A stretch of DNA of 64,000 nt. Source: Clavaria fumosa (Eukaryota; Basidiomycota; Agaricomycetes; Agaricales; Clavariaceae). The DNA lies in NCBI GenBank assembly GCA_951802425.1, contig OX637796.1:186001-250000 (forward strand). Reading direction: 5' to 3'. The notes beneath the pieces are model-generated. The model did no database searches. It was not told the origin of the DNA and was given only the letters and a program-made list of their open reading frames with translations. This document shows, one piece after another, positions 1-10,136 of this stretch. The position numbers were made by a program, and so were the translations under genes. Positions within the stretch are counted from its first letter, which is position 1; each line of letters starts with the position of its first letter.

Positions 1-30
1 CTGTGGGTTAGCTTGGAATCCATCCATCAA

Positions 31-399
31 TCATACCAATGCCTCGTAGAGATTCGTTGTCTCAATGAGATATGCTAGTTCTTCATCAAGAGTTCCAGTT
101 TCATATTGGTGGTGAGTATTGTTAAGGATTTGGTAGGTGCAATGGCAAGGGCAGTCGAAGCACAGGTGGCCGAGCTGCTCCACAAGGGACTGGGCTTCTT
201 CACGCAGGGATGAGGCATGACTAGGTGTGATTTGGGCAGGTTCTTCAGGCTGTATTTGAATGACGGATGCGGGTCGCTCTTGAACGGTGGTGGGCAGCTT
301 GCAAGTAGTCTCCAAAACCATTGGAGTGATCATGCGGCTACCTGTGCATGTCTGGAAGTGATGAGTGGTTGGTTGGGGAGGAGTGTGACTGGAAGACAT
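31..399 (-). CDS. Unrecognised 122-residue open frame
   Basis: An uninterrupted minus-strand frame rich in Pro, Thr and Glu, with a short cysteine pair (CFDCPC) near residue 80. I do not recognise the product. It lies beyond the decayed gypsy element A and could be a leftover of that element or of an older insertion. No intron signals or neighbouring exons were identified, so it may be a chance frame. Confidence 0.2.
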   Translation of the reverse strand: MSSSHTPPQPTTHHFQTCTGSRMITPMVLETTCKLPTTVQERPASVIQIQPEEPAQITPSHASSLREEAQSLVEQLGHLCFDCPCHCTYQILNNTHHQYETGTLDEELAYLIETTNLYEALV

Positions 400-1865
400 A
401 ATAGGGTGTTTATCCAGGTGTTGAGTGGTGGGGTGAGGGGGAGACTTGATATTATGTTAGGGCCTGTCCCATCTCAATAGTAGTGCCAGAGATCAACTTG
501 TTGGTGACCTATGCTGGAAACTCGCTAGGACCAATCAACTGTTGAGCACAGTTAAGAATGCTTGGTCCCGGAAGGTTGCGAAGATGTCTGAGAAGATGTA
601 AGAGTGAAGAAAGACAAGTATAGAAAGAGAAGACATTGCTGGGAAGGTCGCAAAGTCAGTAGACGAAACGTAAAAGAGGGAATTGACAAGGTGGGAGAAA
701 TAGATGATGCTGAGAAGGTTGCAAGGTCGACTGACGAAGCGTAAGAAAGGAAAAGACAAAGTGAAGGAAAAAGGATGATGTTGGGAGGGTCATGGATAGT
801 TGCGACAAGATTAGGAAGTGTGTCGATGAAGGCGATGACTTTGCCAACCAACGGGAGAACCTGTAGGGTTCAAAAGATCAGTACCAAGACAAAATGAAGA
901 GAATACTTAGGCATGTGAGTTTATATGAGCACAGAGGATGAATCAGAGTGAAGCAGGAGTGTCTTGGCAATCTTGAGGTCACCAAGTGGGACAAGACATA
1001 TCAACCATGGTGGTTCCAAGCTCAAAGGGCATAATAGCCTCAAGCTTGAACCAATGTGTGTCAATATCAAGTCTACCATACGAGAAGTACATGCAAGACT
1101 TATGTATGTGCATACAGAGAGTAAAACAGAAAAGGAAAAGTACAGAGGTCACCAGGCGACGAGGCTATAGTAGTACAGGGTATGTTTAGTCATAAAGTGA
1201 CTAGGCACGTGTTCTACTAAGGTTGTGAGGGGTAAAGAAGACATAGGTAAGGTCATGACCTAGTTAAATAAGTATATATGTAGCTATAACTATGGAGGGA
1301 TTCTCAGATCATAAGTAACATAATTATAGATGACTGAGGAGAAGGGACGCATATTTGAAGTAATAATACAGCTGACTGTTGGTGGCGCATTTGAGTGTTA
1401 AGGTTGCAAGGTCATAAGAGCAGTCACATGGGTGATGCTAGTGACGCAGGTGATGCAAGTGACTTTGGGCAGGAAGTCATGTGGGTAATGCATGTAACGT
1501 GGGTAATGGCCATAACGCTGTTATCATATTGGCACTGGTAGTGGTAGCACCGGGGGTGCTGCATGGCAAGTCACATGCTGGCAGAAGAAGATGTGCAATG
1601 ATGTGTCGTGCGTGGGATTGGTGGGTCCAGGCGAGGTATGCATGTGGAATGAGATAATGGGAGGCGTCGCAAGTATGGCATGGTAGTCATGAGTGTTGTG
1701 TGAGTGCGGGAAAGGTTGGAGAGGCTTCCGGAAAGGGACAGCGGGTTTTGGAAGCATGTAGAGGGGCTCATGAGGTTGTAGAGGGTCATCAGGAGGTTCA
1801 GAAGTGTTGGTAAGGTCGGTTTGGGTATGGGAAAAATGAATGGGTCCTGACATGATATCAAGGTG
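400..1865. other. Gene-poor stretch left of element A
   Basis: No convincing coding frame. It contains about four imperfect tandem copies of a roughly 71-bp unit starting near 570, 642, 712 and 783 (core GGAAGGTTGCGAAG-like). Near 1268 there is a TATA-rich stretch (ATAAGTATATATGTAG) that would suit an LTR promoter. The 3' LTR of the minus-strand element A would be expected here, but I could not define its ends. Confidence 0.35.
564..860. repeat. Imperfect tandem repeat, about 71-bp period
   Basis: Successive copies share GGAAGGTYGCRAAG followed by a purine-rich stretch (AAAGAGGAAAAGAC-like). The copies have diverged, so this is an old array. Confidence 0.4.
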
Positions 1866-2476
1866 ATGGAACTGAAGGAGCAGGCGGAGGTGGTGGAGAA
1901 GGATTTCGAAGCTCTTCAAGGAGATTGGCAAGGTAAATATCATTTTAACTCCGTGCATGTATGAATTGTTTTTGTTTTTTCATTCTAAGTACAAGAAACC
2001 AACCTTCGGGAGGTGCGACACGAGTTGGGGGAGTCACGACGCAAGTTAGTGGAGATGAAGGAGGCATTCGAGAATAGGATGAAGAGAGAGCGGGGTAAAT
2101 GGTTCAAGTATTCAATAATAAAGTGATTGATTGTTTTCTTCTTAGAGTTGCATGGCCATCTGGGTGCTGTGGTAGGAGAACGCAACTTGTTGTGCATGTG
2201 AGGTCATCGTGGCCTGGAAGTGGCCTATTTCGGGTATGAAGGTCTTCTGGAGAAACTCGCGCAAGGGGTGATGATGTCATGGGTGGGGAAGTGGGCGACG
2301 CAAGAACAGAATCGGTTGCGGGTGGAGTTGTTGGAATTCCCATAGGTAGATCAATTTGGTGCGTTGTTGGAGGATCTGGAGGAGGAGGATAAAGAGATAA
2401 GTACGGAGGTAGAGAGGGTGGTGGAAAAAGTCGTGGGAGGGTCGTGGAAGGGGAAGGAAGTAGCCTGCGACTAGTA
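1866..2476 (+). pseudogene. Antisense coiled-coil ORF downstream of element A pol (spliced)
   Basis: It lies on the plus strand, opposite and just beyond the pol gene of element A. Three exons can be read: ATG at 1866 to 1932, a GT-AG intron to 1995, 1996-2094, a 51-bp intron, then 2146 onward. The junctions keep frame (Q-E-T-N-L-R-E-V; R-E-R-G/E-L-H-G). The protein is Glu/Lys/Arg-rich with heptad-like spacing, as in a coiled coil. A TGA follows E-R-N-L-L-C-M; beyond it the frame again reads as coiled coil for about 90 codons with one more stop. The function is unknown. Its position matches the antisense ORFs of elements C and D, but I see no six-cysteine motif here. Confidence 0.4.
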
Positions 2477-2573
2477 GATGGTTTTTTCTTTTATTTGAAT
2501 ATTATTTTTGTATATGATATTTGAATCCTAAAGCGCAAATGTGAGCAAAGTGTGAATGAAGTGAAAAGTTGAG

Positions 2574-4210
2574 TTAATGGGGGCGAGGCTTGTCCGGATA
2601 CACTGTGTGAAAGTCCTCAAGGAGTTCCTTCAATCTGGAAAGTGATTTGATGGGTTCCCAAGTGTCGTCAGTCTGTAACCTTCCCAACATACAAGGTATA
2701 GCACTTTCCTACCCCTCCTTTGAGAATCCAATATATCTGCAACTTCATAGACCTGTTCACCATCGATCTTGATAGGGGGTGGAGGTGGTTGTTGTCATTG
2801 AGGAAAAGTATCTTCATGGACCTTCTTGAGTAAGGAAACATGGAAGACATTGTGAATTCCTCACATAGATTTTGGTAATTGGAGGCAATACGCATGAGTT
2901 GAGACTTTCATGAGTATAGGGAAAGGTCCAGCTCGTTTCGAATCCAGTTTCTTTGTCAGCCTTTTCATCTTCACATTCTGTAAGTCTAACCATACTTTCC
3001 TTCCTTCCTTCCAATCTGGTGTAATTTCTCTCTTCTTGTCTGCAAAGCATGAGTAGGCCTCATTCACAACCTTGAGTTGGTCTTGTAAGTGCTGATGCAG
3101 CATCTTGAGATCGGTCACAACCATGTGGGCCTCATGTGCAGGTATCCCTTCAAGGGAAATCGTGAGTCTTGGGTGGTATCCCTTGTTTGTGAAGAAGGGA
3201 GAGACACTGGTGGTGCTGTGGGGAGTATTGTTATATATGAACTTGGTGAAGGGAAGTTTGGAGGTCCAATTGTCCTGGAGGTAGTTTGTATGGATCCACA
3301 GGTACTGTTCTAGAATTTGGTTGACTTGTTCTGTTTGGCCGTCGGTCTTGGGATGGTAGGCTGTGGAGAGATTGGAGGTGATATCCAAAGCCTGACATAA
3401 TGAAGACCAAAACTTGGAATCAAATAACCTTCCTCAATCCAATACTATGTCTGCGGGTAACCCATGTTTTGAGAAGACATGGGTGATGAAATGTTGGGCT
3501 AGGTCCTTCGCAGTATCATTAGTGTTGGTGGGGATGAAGATTGCTTGCTTTATTAGTTGGCAGATGATGACAAGAATCGAGTCAAAGGTTGCAGAGAGAG
3601 GGAGGGCTTCGATATGGTCCATTGAGATCGAAGACAAAGGTCACTCACCTATGGGCAAGGGTTTGAGGAGTCTGTAAGGTTTGTGTCAGATGGGTTTTGC
3701 CTTTGCACAGGTGTGACAACTACAGACATAGATGGTTATGTCTTTTCAGAGTCCTGGCCAGAAAAACAATCTGTTTATTAGTTGGGTTGTCTTTCTTATA
3801 CCTGGATGTCCACATAATTTGTGGTCATGGTTGGAGCATAGGATGTCAAGTTGGAGGGAGTCGTGGTCAGTAACATATATTCTTCCATTTTGAAGCAGTA
3901 GTAATCCATCAGGTGAGAGTGAGAGAGTCTTGTTGCGACCTTGTGAAGTGTCCTGGGATTTCTTGGAGAAGTAGGTGTCATGGAGAGCATGCCAAATTTG
4001 TGAAATCAGGGCTTCTTCATTGAGGATGATGGTTGCTCAAAGGAGTTCGGGTGGTATTGTGACCTTGTTGTTTATTGCATTGGTCACAGGTTGCTCGGAC
4101 TTCTTCAGGTAGATGTCCAGTTGTTGCATAAGAGCGTCTGGCTTTGTGCCTAACTTTCCTGCTTGGTAGTCGATTGTGGTGCATTGATGAACTTCATCAA
4201 CTATTCTCTT
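2574..4210 (-). pseudogene. Ty3/gypsy element A: integrase and chromodomain remnant
   Basis: Minus-strand remnant of the 3' half of a chromovirus pol. In order it holds the RNase H-integrase linker (D-Y-Q-A-G-K-L-G-T-K-P-D-A-L), the integrase zinc-binding region (HDHKLCGH and CSCHTCAKAK), the core ([11 protein letters not shown]; then YHPKTDGQTEQVNQILEQY), the basic C-terminal domain, and a chromodomain ([18 protein letters not shown]) ending at a stop at 2574. It is broken by several stops and frameshifts, one inside the chromodomain near 2685. The integrase would have inserted the cDNA and the chromodomain would have targeted chromatin. It is joined to element B near 4210. Confidence 0.8.
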
Positions 4211-5029
4211 GGAGCATTGTTGTAGGCAAACTCTGTGAGGGGCAGGAGTTTGGACCAGTTGTGCTGCTGATAGTTGCAGTAACAATGGATGTACTGTTCT
4301 AACATTTGGTTGGTCCAGGTGATATCCAGAGGTAAAGTGCAATGTCATATCAAGGACTTTGCCCAATGAACAGAAGAAACAGGATATGAACTTGGAGCCA
4401 CAGTCAGAGGTGACATGCGATGGGACTCTGTGCTTGGAAAAGACATGGAGTACAAAGAGACATGCCAACTCCACAGAATTCACTTCGTTGGTCATTGGGA
4501 TGAGTATCCCTTGCTTCATAAACCTGCCAATGACAACTAAGATGGCAGTAAAACCAGAGCTATCAGGGAGTTGCTCTATGAAATCCATTGATATGGAATT
4601 CCACAGTTTTTCAGGGATTGGAAGCTGTTTAAGCAATCTGTAGGGTTTGTGCCAAGGGGCTTTCACCCTACCACAAGTAGTGCAAGATTTGCAGAAGTCT
4701 GATATGAATCCTTGGAGTTTTGGCCAGGTATAATCCATGAAGACCAAGGCCATAGTCTTGGTCTGACTGAAATGTCCAGCAAGTGGGTGGTCATGTCTAG
4801 CACATAGTATGTGGAGTCTAAGATCATTGATGTCTGGGACATAGATCTTACCACATTTGCAGAGTAGTCCATCATCATCCAAGGACCATTTATCCTCAGT
4901 GGAGTTCGAACAGAGTTTCTCCAGGATTGGAGCTGTGACAGGATCAAGCAGAAGTCCAGACTGGATATCCTCATGAAGCTGATGATTGCCAATCACAAAT
5001 GAGGCACAGAGTGTGGGCTCATATAGCAT
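4211..5029 (-). pseudogene. Element B integrase, 3'-truncated
   Basis: Gypsy integrase of the same subfamily as element C. It has the HHCC zinc-binding domain (RHDHPLAGHF ... CKSCTTCGR) and the catalytic core (WNSISMDFIEQLP; HVTSDCGSKFIS, where the usual His after the second Asp is Cys). A frame change near 4340 leads into [16 protein letters not shown] and the text stops after E-F-A-Y-N-N-A-P near 4215, where element A begins. The C-terminal domain and chromodomain of B are therefore missing. Confidence 0.8.
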
Positions 5030-5269
5030 GGATGCTTGGAGAGACGAAATCAGTTGTTTGTTGGTGAAGACCAGTCAGAGGTTTTGTGGATTGACATGGG
5101 CATAGTTGCTATCTCCCTCTTTAGGGTAGATGTCCCAACATCATGTCAACACATCAGGCTTTGTTCCCAGCTGACCAGGGTGGAAATGGATGACAAGGTT
5201 AAACTGCAAGAGGAACTCTGACCACCAGGCTTGATGCTGGGTGAGGAGGCAGACTGTTGAGAAGTACTC

Positions 5270-6807
5270 TCAGTTCTTATGGTCAGTGACAACATTGACC
5301 AGAGTTTTGGAACCCTTGAGGTAATGTCTCCAAACAGTGAAGGCCTCAAAGATCACCAGGAGTTCCTTATCATGTGTGTCATAATTGAGCTTGGAAGTGC
5401 CCAACATGTGAGAATGGAATGCAATGGGGTGGACTTCACTGTCAGAAGTGACCGTTGATAGTATCACTGCAATGGCATAGTTGGAAGCATCAGTTTTGAT
5501 GATCAGCAGAGCTCCAGGAATAAAATGTTGGAGGATCAGAGCAGAGGTAAATGCTGATTTCAGGGAGTCGAAAGCGGACTGACAATCATTGGACCAGACC
5601 CATTGGATATTTTTCCAAGTAAGTCGAGTCATGGGAGCAATGATGTCAGAATATTCATGGACAAAGCAGTGATAAAAGCTGGCAAAGCCAAGGAAGGATT
5701 GTATATCCTTAACCTTTCATGGTATAGGCCATTCCTGAATGACTTTTACTCTCACCATGTCCATTGACAGACCTTTCACAGAAAGGATGAATCCAAAGTA
5801 CTCCATGGTTTCTGTGTGCCATTGACACTTAGCTGGGTTTAGGTAAAGTCTGTGTTTGCAGAGTCTACAGAGTACTTCCCAGAGATGTTTAACATGTTGA
5901 TCCAGGTCCTTGAGTAAATGAGAATGTCATCAAGGTAGATGACCATGAACATATCAACAAGGTCAGAGAATATATCATTCATGAAATGCTGGAATGTTGC
6001 CAGTGCATTTGTGAGCCCAAAGGGCATCACACACCATTCAAAGGATCCATAGCAGGTGCAGAAGGCAGTCTTCCATTCGTCACCCTCTGCTATGTGGACC
6101 AGGTGATATGCATGGTGGAGATCAAGTTTTGTGTATATCCGGGCTTTGCCTGGGACATCCAACAGATCTTTTGTTAAAGGTAATGGATAGTGATCTTTCT
6201 TGGTGACCTTATCCAGGCCCCAGAAGTCTACAAAGGGATGGAGGAGTCTGCTCTTTTTCTAGATGAAGAGCACTGGGGCTCCATGCAGAGAGCAACTCGG
6301 GCAGATAAATCTGATACAGAGATGCTTGTCCAGGAACTCACAGAGTTCATGGAGTTCATGGAGTTTGGACTGTGACAGGGAATAAACCATACCATGTGGA
6401 GAAGATGCTCCATCCATGAGGTTGATCTTAAGATTGTATGGTCTATGTGGAGCAAGGGTGTCTGCCTTAGTCTTACTAAAGATGTCAGGAAAATCCCTGT
6501 AAAGCTCTGGGACAGACAAGATGTCCTGCTGCGTAGTGTCTGGAATGTTGAATGAAGCAGAGGCCACTTGGGCCGAATTGCTAGTCAACTTCAAGCCGAA
6601 TGTTTGAGATCCTCGAGATCTACAAGCCCTGGCAAAGGCTGGAGCACTGATGAATGCAATCTTTGGTTCCCCAGAAAGGACAGAGGTCAACAGAGTCAAC
6701 AACAGTTTCAGAGTCTGTGCTCGATTCAGAATCACTGCAGATGATGATGGAATCAGAGTGTGTGGAGCAGAAGGTTTTGGAGTGATGGATGTCCAAGTGC
6801 TGGCCAA
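5270..6807 (-). pseudogene. Element B reverse transcriptase and RNase H
   Basis: Minus-strand reverse transcriptase region. Readable blocks are the N-terminal DIFSKTKADTLAPHRPY, the palm block [40 protein letters not shown], and the active-site YLDDILIYS. RNase H follows with a connection-type KTDASNYAIAVILS and a TDHKN motif. The parts lie in different frames with stops between, so it is not functional. The order matches the plus-strand copy in element C. Confidence 0.85.
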
Positions 6808-6833
6808 TGCACCTTTCAGGACAAGAGTCAGGG

Positions 6834-7409
6834 TCAGAGACAGGGTGTTATCTGGCCTGTATTCCAGTCAACCAGTGGGTTGTGTTGGTACACCCAATTC
6901 ACCCCCAAGACTACATCACAGGAAGGGTCAAGGTCAGTGATAACAAACAAAACATCAGTTGGATCCATGGCAGGAAGCTGAATGGAGAGCCAGACCACCT
7001 TGGTAACCCAGACAGAGGTGGTACTGTTTATAAAAATGACCTCTCTGGGGGTTACTGGAACTTTCAGAAGACAGAGATGAGAAGCAAACTTGGTATCAAT
7101 GAAACAAAGCTCAGTGCCAGAGTTGACAAGAGCACAGATCAGAGAAGAGATGGAAGGAGAAGAAACAGAGAGACAGAGAGAACAATGGAAGGAAAGGGTG
7201 TCAGGTATCTTTTTAGCATGATTGGTGTTGGAGCAGCCAGAGAGTTGTGCTGTACTCCATAGGTTGCTTACAGTAATCATTTTTTGATGCTGAACCATCC
7301 CCTTCAGAGGTGACTTGAGCAGAGTTGCCTTTGGCCTGTGAGGTCCATTTGCAGCACTCATTGGCCTTATGGCCTGCTGTGCCACAGAAAAGACACAGGT
7401 TATTGTCAA
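6834..7409 (-). pseudogene. Element B aspartic protease region
   Basis: The protease active-site segment reads LVNSGTELCFID where the related element C has MIDSGAELCFID, so the catalytic Asp has become Asn. Downstream are FINSTTSVWVTKVVWLS and the loop before the second half, VVLGVNWVYQHNPLVDW. The frame differs from gag and overlaps its 3' end by about 200 bases, which may reflect a frameshift between gag and pol or simple decay. Confidence 0.7.
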
Positions 7410-8415
7410 AATGCCTTTGGTGTTCCTCTGGTGTCAGTTTGCCATCCTGACCCAGTTTGCCCTCAAGATTGGGCTTCTTGGTACTACTGGCATTACCAGA
7501 GTGACCAATGGACTTAGACCCTGAGGGTCCAGAATTGGAAGAGGAGTTTGTCAGATGCTGGTCTGGATGTTTGTCAGACTTCTTTGCAGCATTGGACATG
7601 CTTGGGGACTTCTTAATGTCCATGGAACCTTTACTCTTTGTATTAGGTGTGGGCACCTTAATGGAGTCTTGAGAGATCTCCAGTTGCTGGGCCCAGTAGT
7701 GGAGTCCACAGAGTGTATCCACACACTCAATACAAGTGATCTCATCCTTGATGCAGCTGGCAAGTCCTTTGTAGAACTGCCGCTGCAAAGTGTACTCATC
7801 CCAATTGATGACTGCTGCCCAATGGGTTGAACAAAATGTGTATTTCGTCAACTTGGGGTCCTTGCACATCCAGAGTTGTTCAAGTTCAAACTCTGCCTCT
7901 CAGATTGCATTGTACAGACCAAAATTCCCCATAAGCTGTTTAGAGAACAGCTGATAGTTCAAGAGAACCAGATGAGCTTCCTCATCCAGGATCATTGGTT
8001 CAAACCATTCCAGGGCAGAGCCCCAGAGATAGGAGAGAACATAATTTACCTTTTGTGAGTTGGAGTCAAATGCATGAGGGCAATTGATGAAGCTGAGTTG
8101 GCACTGGACCAGAAAGCTTTTCAGCTTCTTGGGGTCCTGCCCATTGAACATGTCTGGATCATGCAGTTTGACCATTTCTGGATGTCTCATCACTTGAATC
8201 ATCACCTTCAGGAGACAAGTGGGAGTGACATCACAATCAGTATGGGGTGTCAGAAGGTCATGGTTGTCCATGTCATTGTCAATTACCAAGGGTTCTGATT
8301 TGTCATTGCATTCTGTCAGTGTTGAAACACTCAGGGCGACCTCAGTAGGTTCAGAGATATTGGGGATTTCAGGTGTTTGAGGGGGAACACATGTACCAGC
8401 ACATGTAGTCGGCAT
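7213..8415 (-). pseudogene. Element B gag
   Basis: Capsid-like protein with one in-frame TGA at 7899 (N-A-I-stop-E-A-E-F, probably a former Arg codon). The N-terminal part has the conserved MVKLHDPDMFNGQDPKKLKS and WGSALEWFEP segments. The C-terminal part carries a zinc knuckle CLFCGTAGHKANEC (C-x2-C-x4-H-x4-C). The ATG at 8415 is supplied by a target-site duplication: a solo LTR (8417-9132) sits immediately upstream and separates the gene from its leader. Confidence 0.8.
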
Positions 8416-8416
8416 T

Positions 8417-9132
8417 TGTAATGACCCTGTCTGATAACATAAACATTATCTTCACTCTGGGCCTTGGACTCTGAACCAACTCTGGCTTCCTCCATTCCAC
8501 TCTGCTGTAACTCCATGTACTCTGCTCCAACACTCCCTCAGACTCTGTTCTTCATTCTTCAGACCCTGTGGACTTTGTTACAGAATCTTCTTCAAGCATC
8601 CCTCTCATCTGGTAACCAATGGGAGGATGCCCATGACCCATGGGAGTCATTATTGTTATCATTTCTTTGTCCCATGAAAATTGCACAGGCACTAGTGGTG
8701 AAACTCTCCTGAATATTTGATATACTATGTTTCAGAGTACTCCTATACTCCTGTCCTTGCAGTATAAGATCCCACTTGTATCTCTCTGTTCCTTAGTTCA
8801 AATATTATCATCTCTTGTTCCTATAAGTCTCAGAGCTTCGTCCTCATCATCCTCAACATCCTGAACATCCTCTGATTGACTCTGATCAACTGTGACAGAC
8901 TCTGATATCTGACTCCAAATTCTAGTCTTGTTTTGGGCATTGTGCTCTTAGGTAAATACAGGACAGGTATACATGCAGGGGCACAACATGTATGTTGAGG
9001 CTGCAGTCCCATTCTCATTCTGCTAATTACACCTCTGACTCTGCTTGCTTACCCTCTCAGACTCTGAGCAGACTCTGACATTATCTCCATTTCTGCTTAA
9101 CCTTTTGCACCCTCTGTGATAGGACCTTGACA
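8417..9132 (+). mobile_element. Solo LTR in B gag start, 5-bp duplication GCATT
   Basis: A 716-bp LTR related to those of element C, in the opposite orientation to element B. It starts TGTAATGACCC and ends GGACCTTGACA. GCATT stands at 8412-8416 and again at 9133-9137; on the minus strand this is AATGC, holding the gag ATG. It has a TATAAG box and a downstream TTAGTTCAAATATTA that correspond to the promoter and start region of this LTR family. A solo LTR arises by recombination between the two LTRs of a full element. Confidence 0.85.
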
Positions 9133-9177
9133 GCATTGTTGATTGTTGTATATATGAGGTGTGAAGTTTGAATATAC
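9133..9177 (-). other. Element B leader with self-priming site
   Basis: Read on the minus strand, the LTR end is followed by GTATATTCAAACTTC and then an AT-rich leader up to the displaced ATG. The same sequence follows the 5' LTR of element C. It is not a TGG-type tRNA primer site. It matches the complement of the predicted mRNA start inside the LTR, as in Tf1/sushi elements. Confidence 0.6.
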
Positions 9178-9774
9178 TGTCAAGGTCCAGTCAAGGTTCA
9201 GGGGTGAGAGGGTCAGAGGTATAATGGGTATCAAAGTCTGGTTGGAGTCCAATGTTGAATAAGCAATGAAGAGGTGAGAGGGTTAAGAGAGGGTGGGATT
9301 GTGGCCTCAACTTATGTGTTGTGCCACCACATATATATACATCCCTATTTGACAGGTTGACAGTTGCAGATGAGAGGATGCAAGAGACAGAAGGTAACTC
9401 CAGAGTCCATCAGAGTTAAGTGGATAAGCATTGAGAGTTGTATGTTTTGTAGTAAGCATCAAGTATAGTTTGGACCATGCATGTGATAGATGATGTTCCC
9501 ATGCATGTGATAGACAATGTTCCCATGCATGTGATAGACAATGTTCCCATGGATGTAGGACAGTGTCCTTATGTCTCCAACCAAGGACTGATGCCAGGAG
9601 GTCATTTAATGCAAAGTCCATGAAGTCTGAAGTAACAAGGGAACAGAGTCTGAGTAAAGAGTGGAGCAGAGTATGTGGACATAACACAGAGCAGATCAGA
9701 GTTTATTGGAGTTGGCATAGGGTGCAGAGTCTGGAGTGGGGATGATGGTCATGTGATTGGAACAGATCATAACC
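9178..9774 (-). mobile_element. 5' LTR of element B
   Basis: Minus-strand LTR similar to those at 13507 and 17596: its end reads GGACCTTGACA (9178 side), and its start reads near-canonical GTTATGATCTGTTCC at about 9774 with the first base altered. It is shorter than its relatives. Three copies of a 24-bp unit (CATGCATGTGATAGACAATG core) lie at 9478-9553. Confidence 0.7.
9478..9553. repeat. 24-bp minisatellite inside LTR
   Basis: Three consecutive copies of a 24-base unit with core CATGTGATAGACAATGTTCC. The related LTR at 13507 instead has two copies of a 47-48-bp unit near 13700-13790, so repeat changes account for part of the length variation among the LTRs. Confidence 0.6.
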
Positions 9775-9789
9775 CTTGTACCCTTTCCC

Positions 9790-9858
9790 CCTTATGTTAG
9801 TATCATCATCATTGACCTTACAATTAAGTGTGTGAGACTAAGTCTGATAGTCTGTGAG
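9790..9858 (+). mobile_element. Fragment of an F-type LTR end
   Basis: This stretch is the reverse complement of the start of the segment at 13066-13130 (the TATGTTAGTAT and CTTACAATTAAGTGTG blocks match), so it is an F-family LTR fragment in the opposite orientation to the others nearby. Confidence 0.5.
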
Positions 9859-9875
9859 AGTAGTTGATTGGTCAT

Positions 9876-10135
9876 TCAGTCAAATGCCTGTTTCATTTCC
9901 TCCACAAACTCTACCCAGGTTCCAGCCTTGCCACCACCCAGGATCTTTTCTGCTTTCATATTTGCCCATTCCAAGGCAAATCCATCTTCAGTGATTTTGC
10001 TCAGAGCAAAGAGGACCTTCACCAGGTCTGTAGCATAAACAGTTGGGTTCGCCATAAACAGGAAGCAAAGTGATTGGAGGAATGTATGAAAGTTCCTTTT
10101 CTGCCTGTCAAAGGGGGCAACAGCTAGGTCCAGCA
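9876..10135 (-). pseudogene. Truncated gag of a second F element
   Basis: N-terminal gag fragment, about 85 residues (MLDLAVAPFDRQKRNFHTF ... TWVEFVEEMKQAFD), homologous to the first fifth of the intact gag at 10515-11834. It ends abruptly at the 9876 side and abuts the LTR at 10137. Confidence 0.65.
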
Positions 10136-10136
10136 T

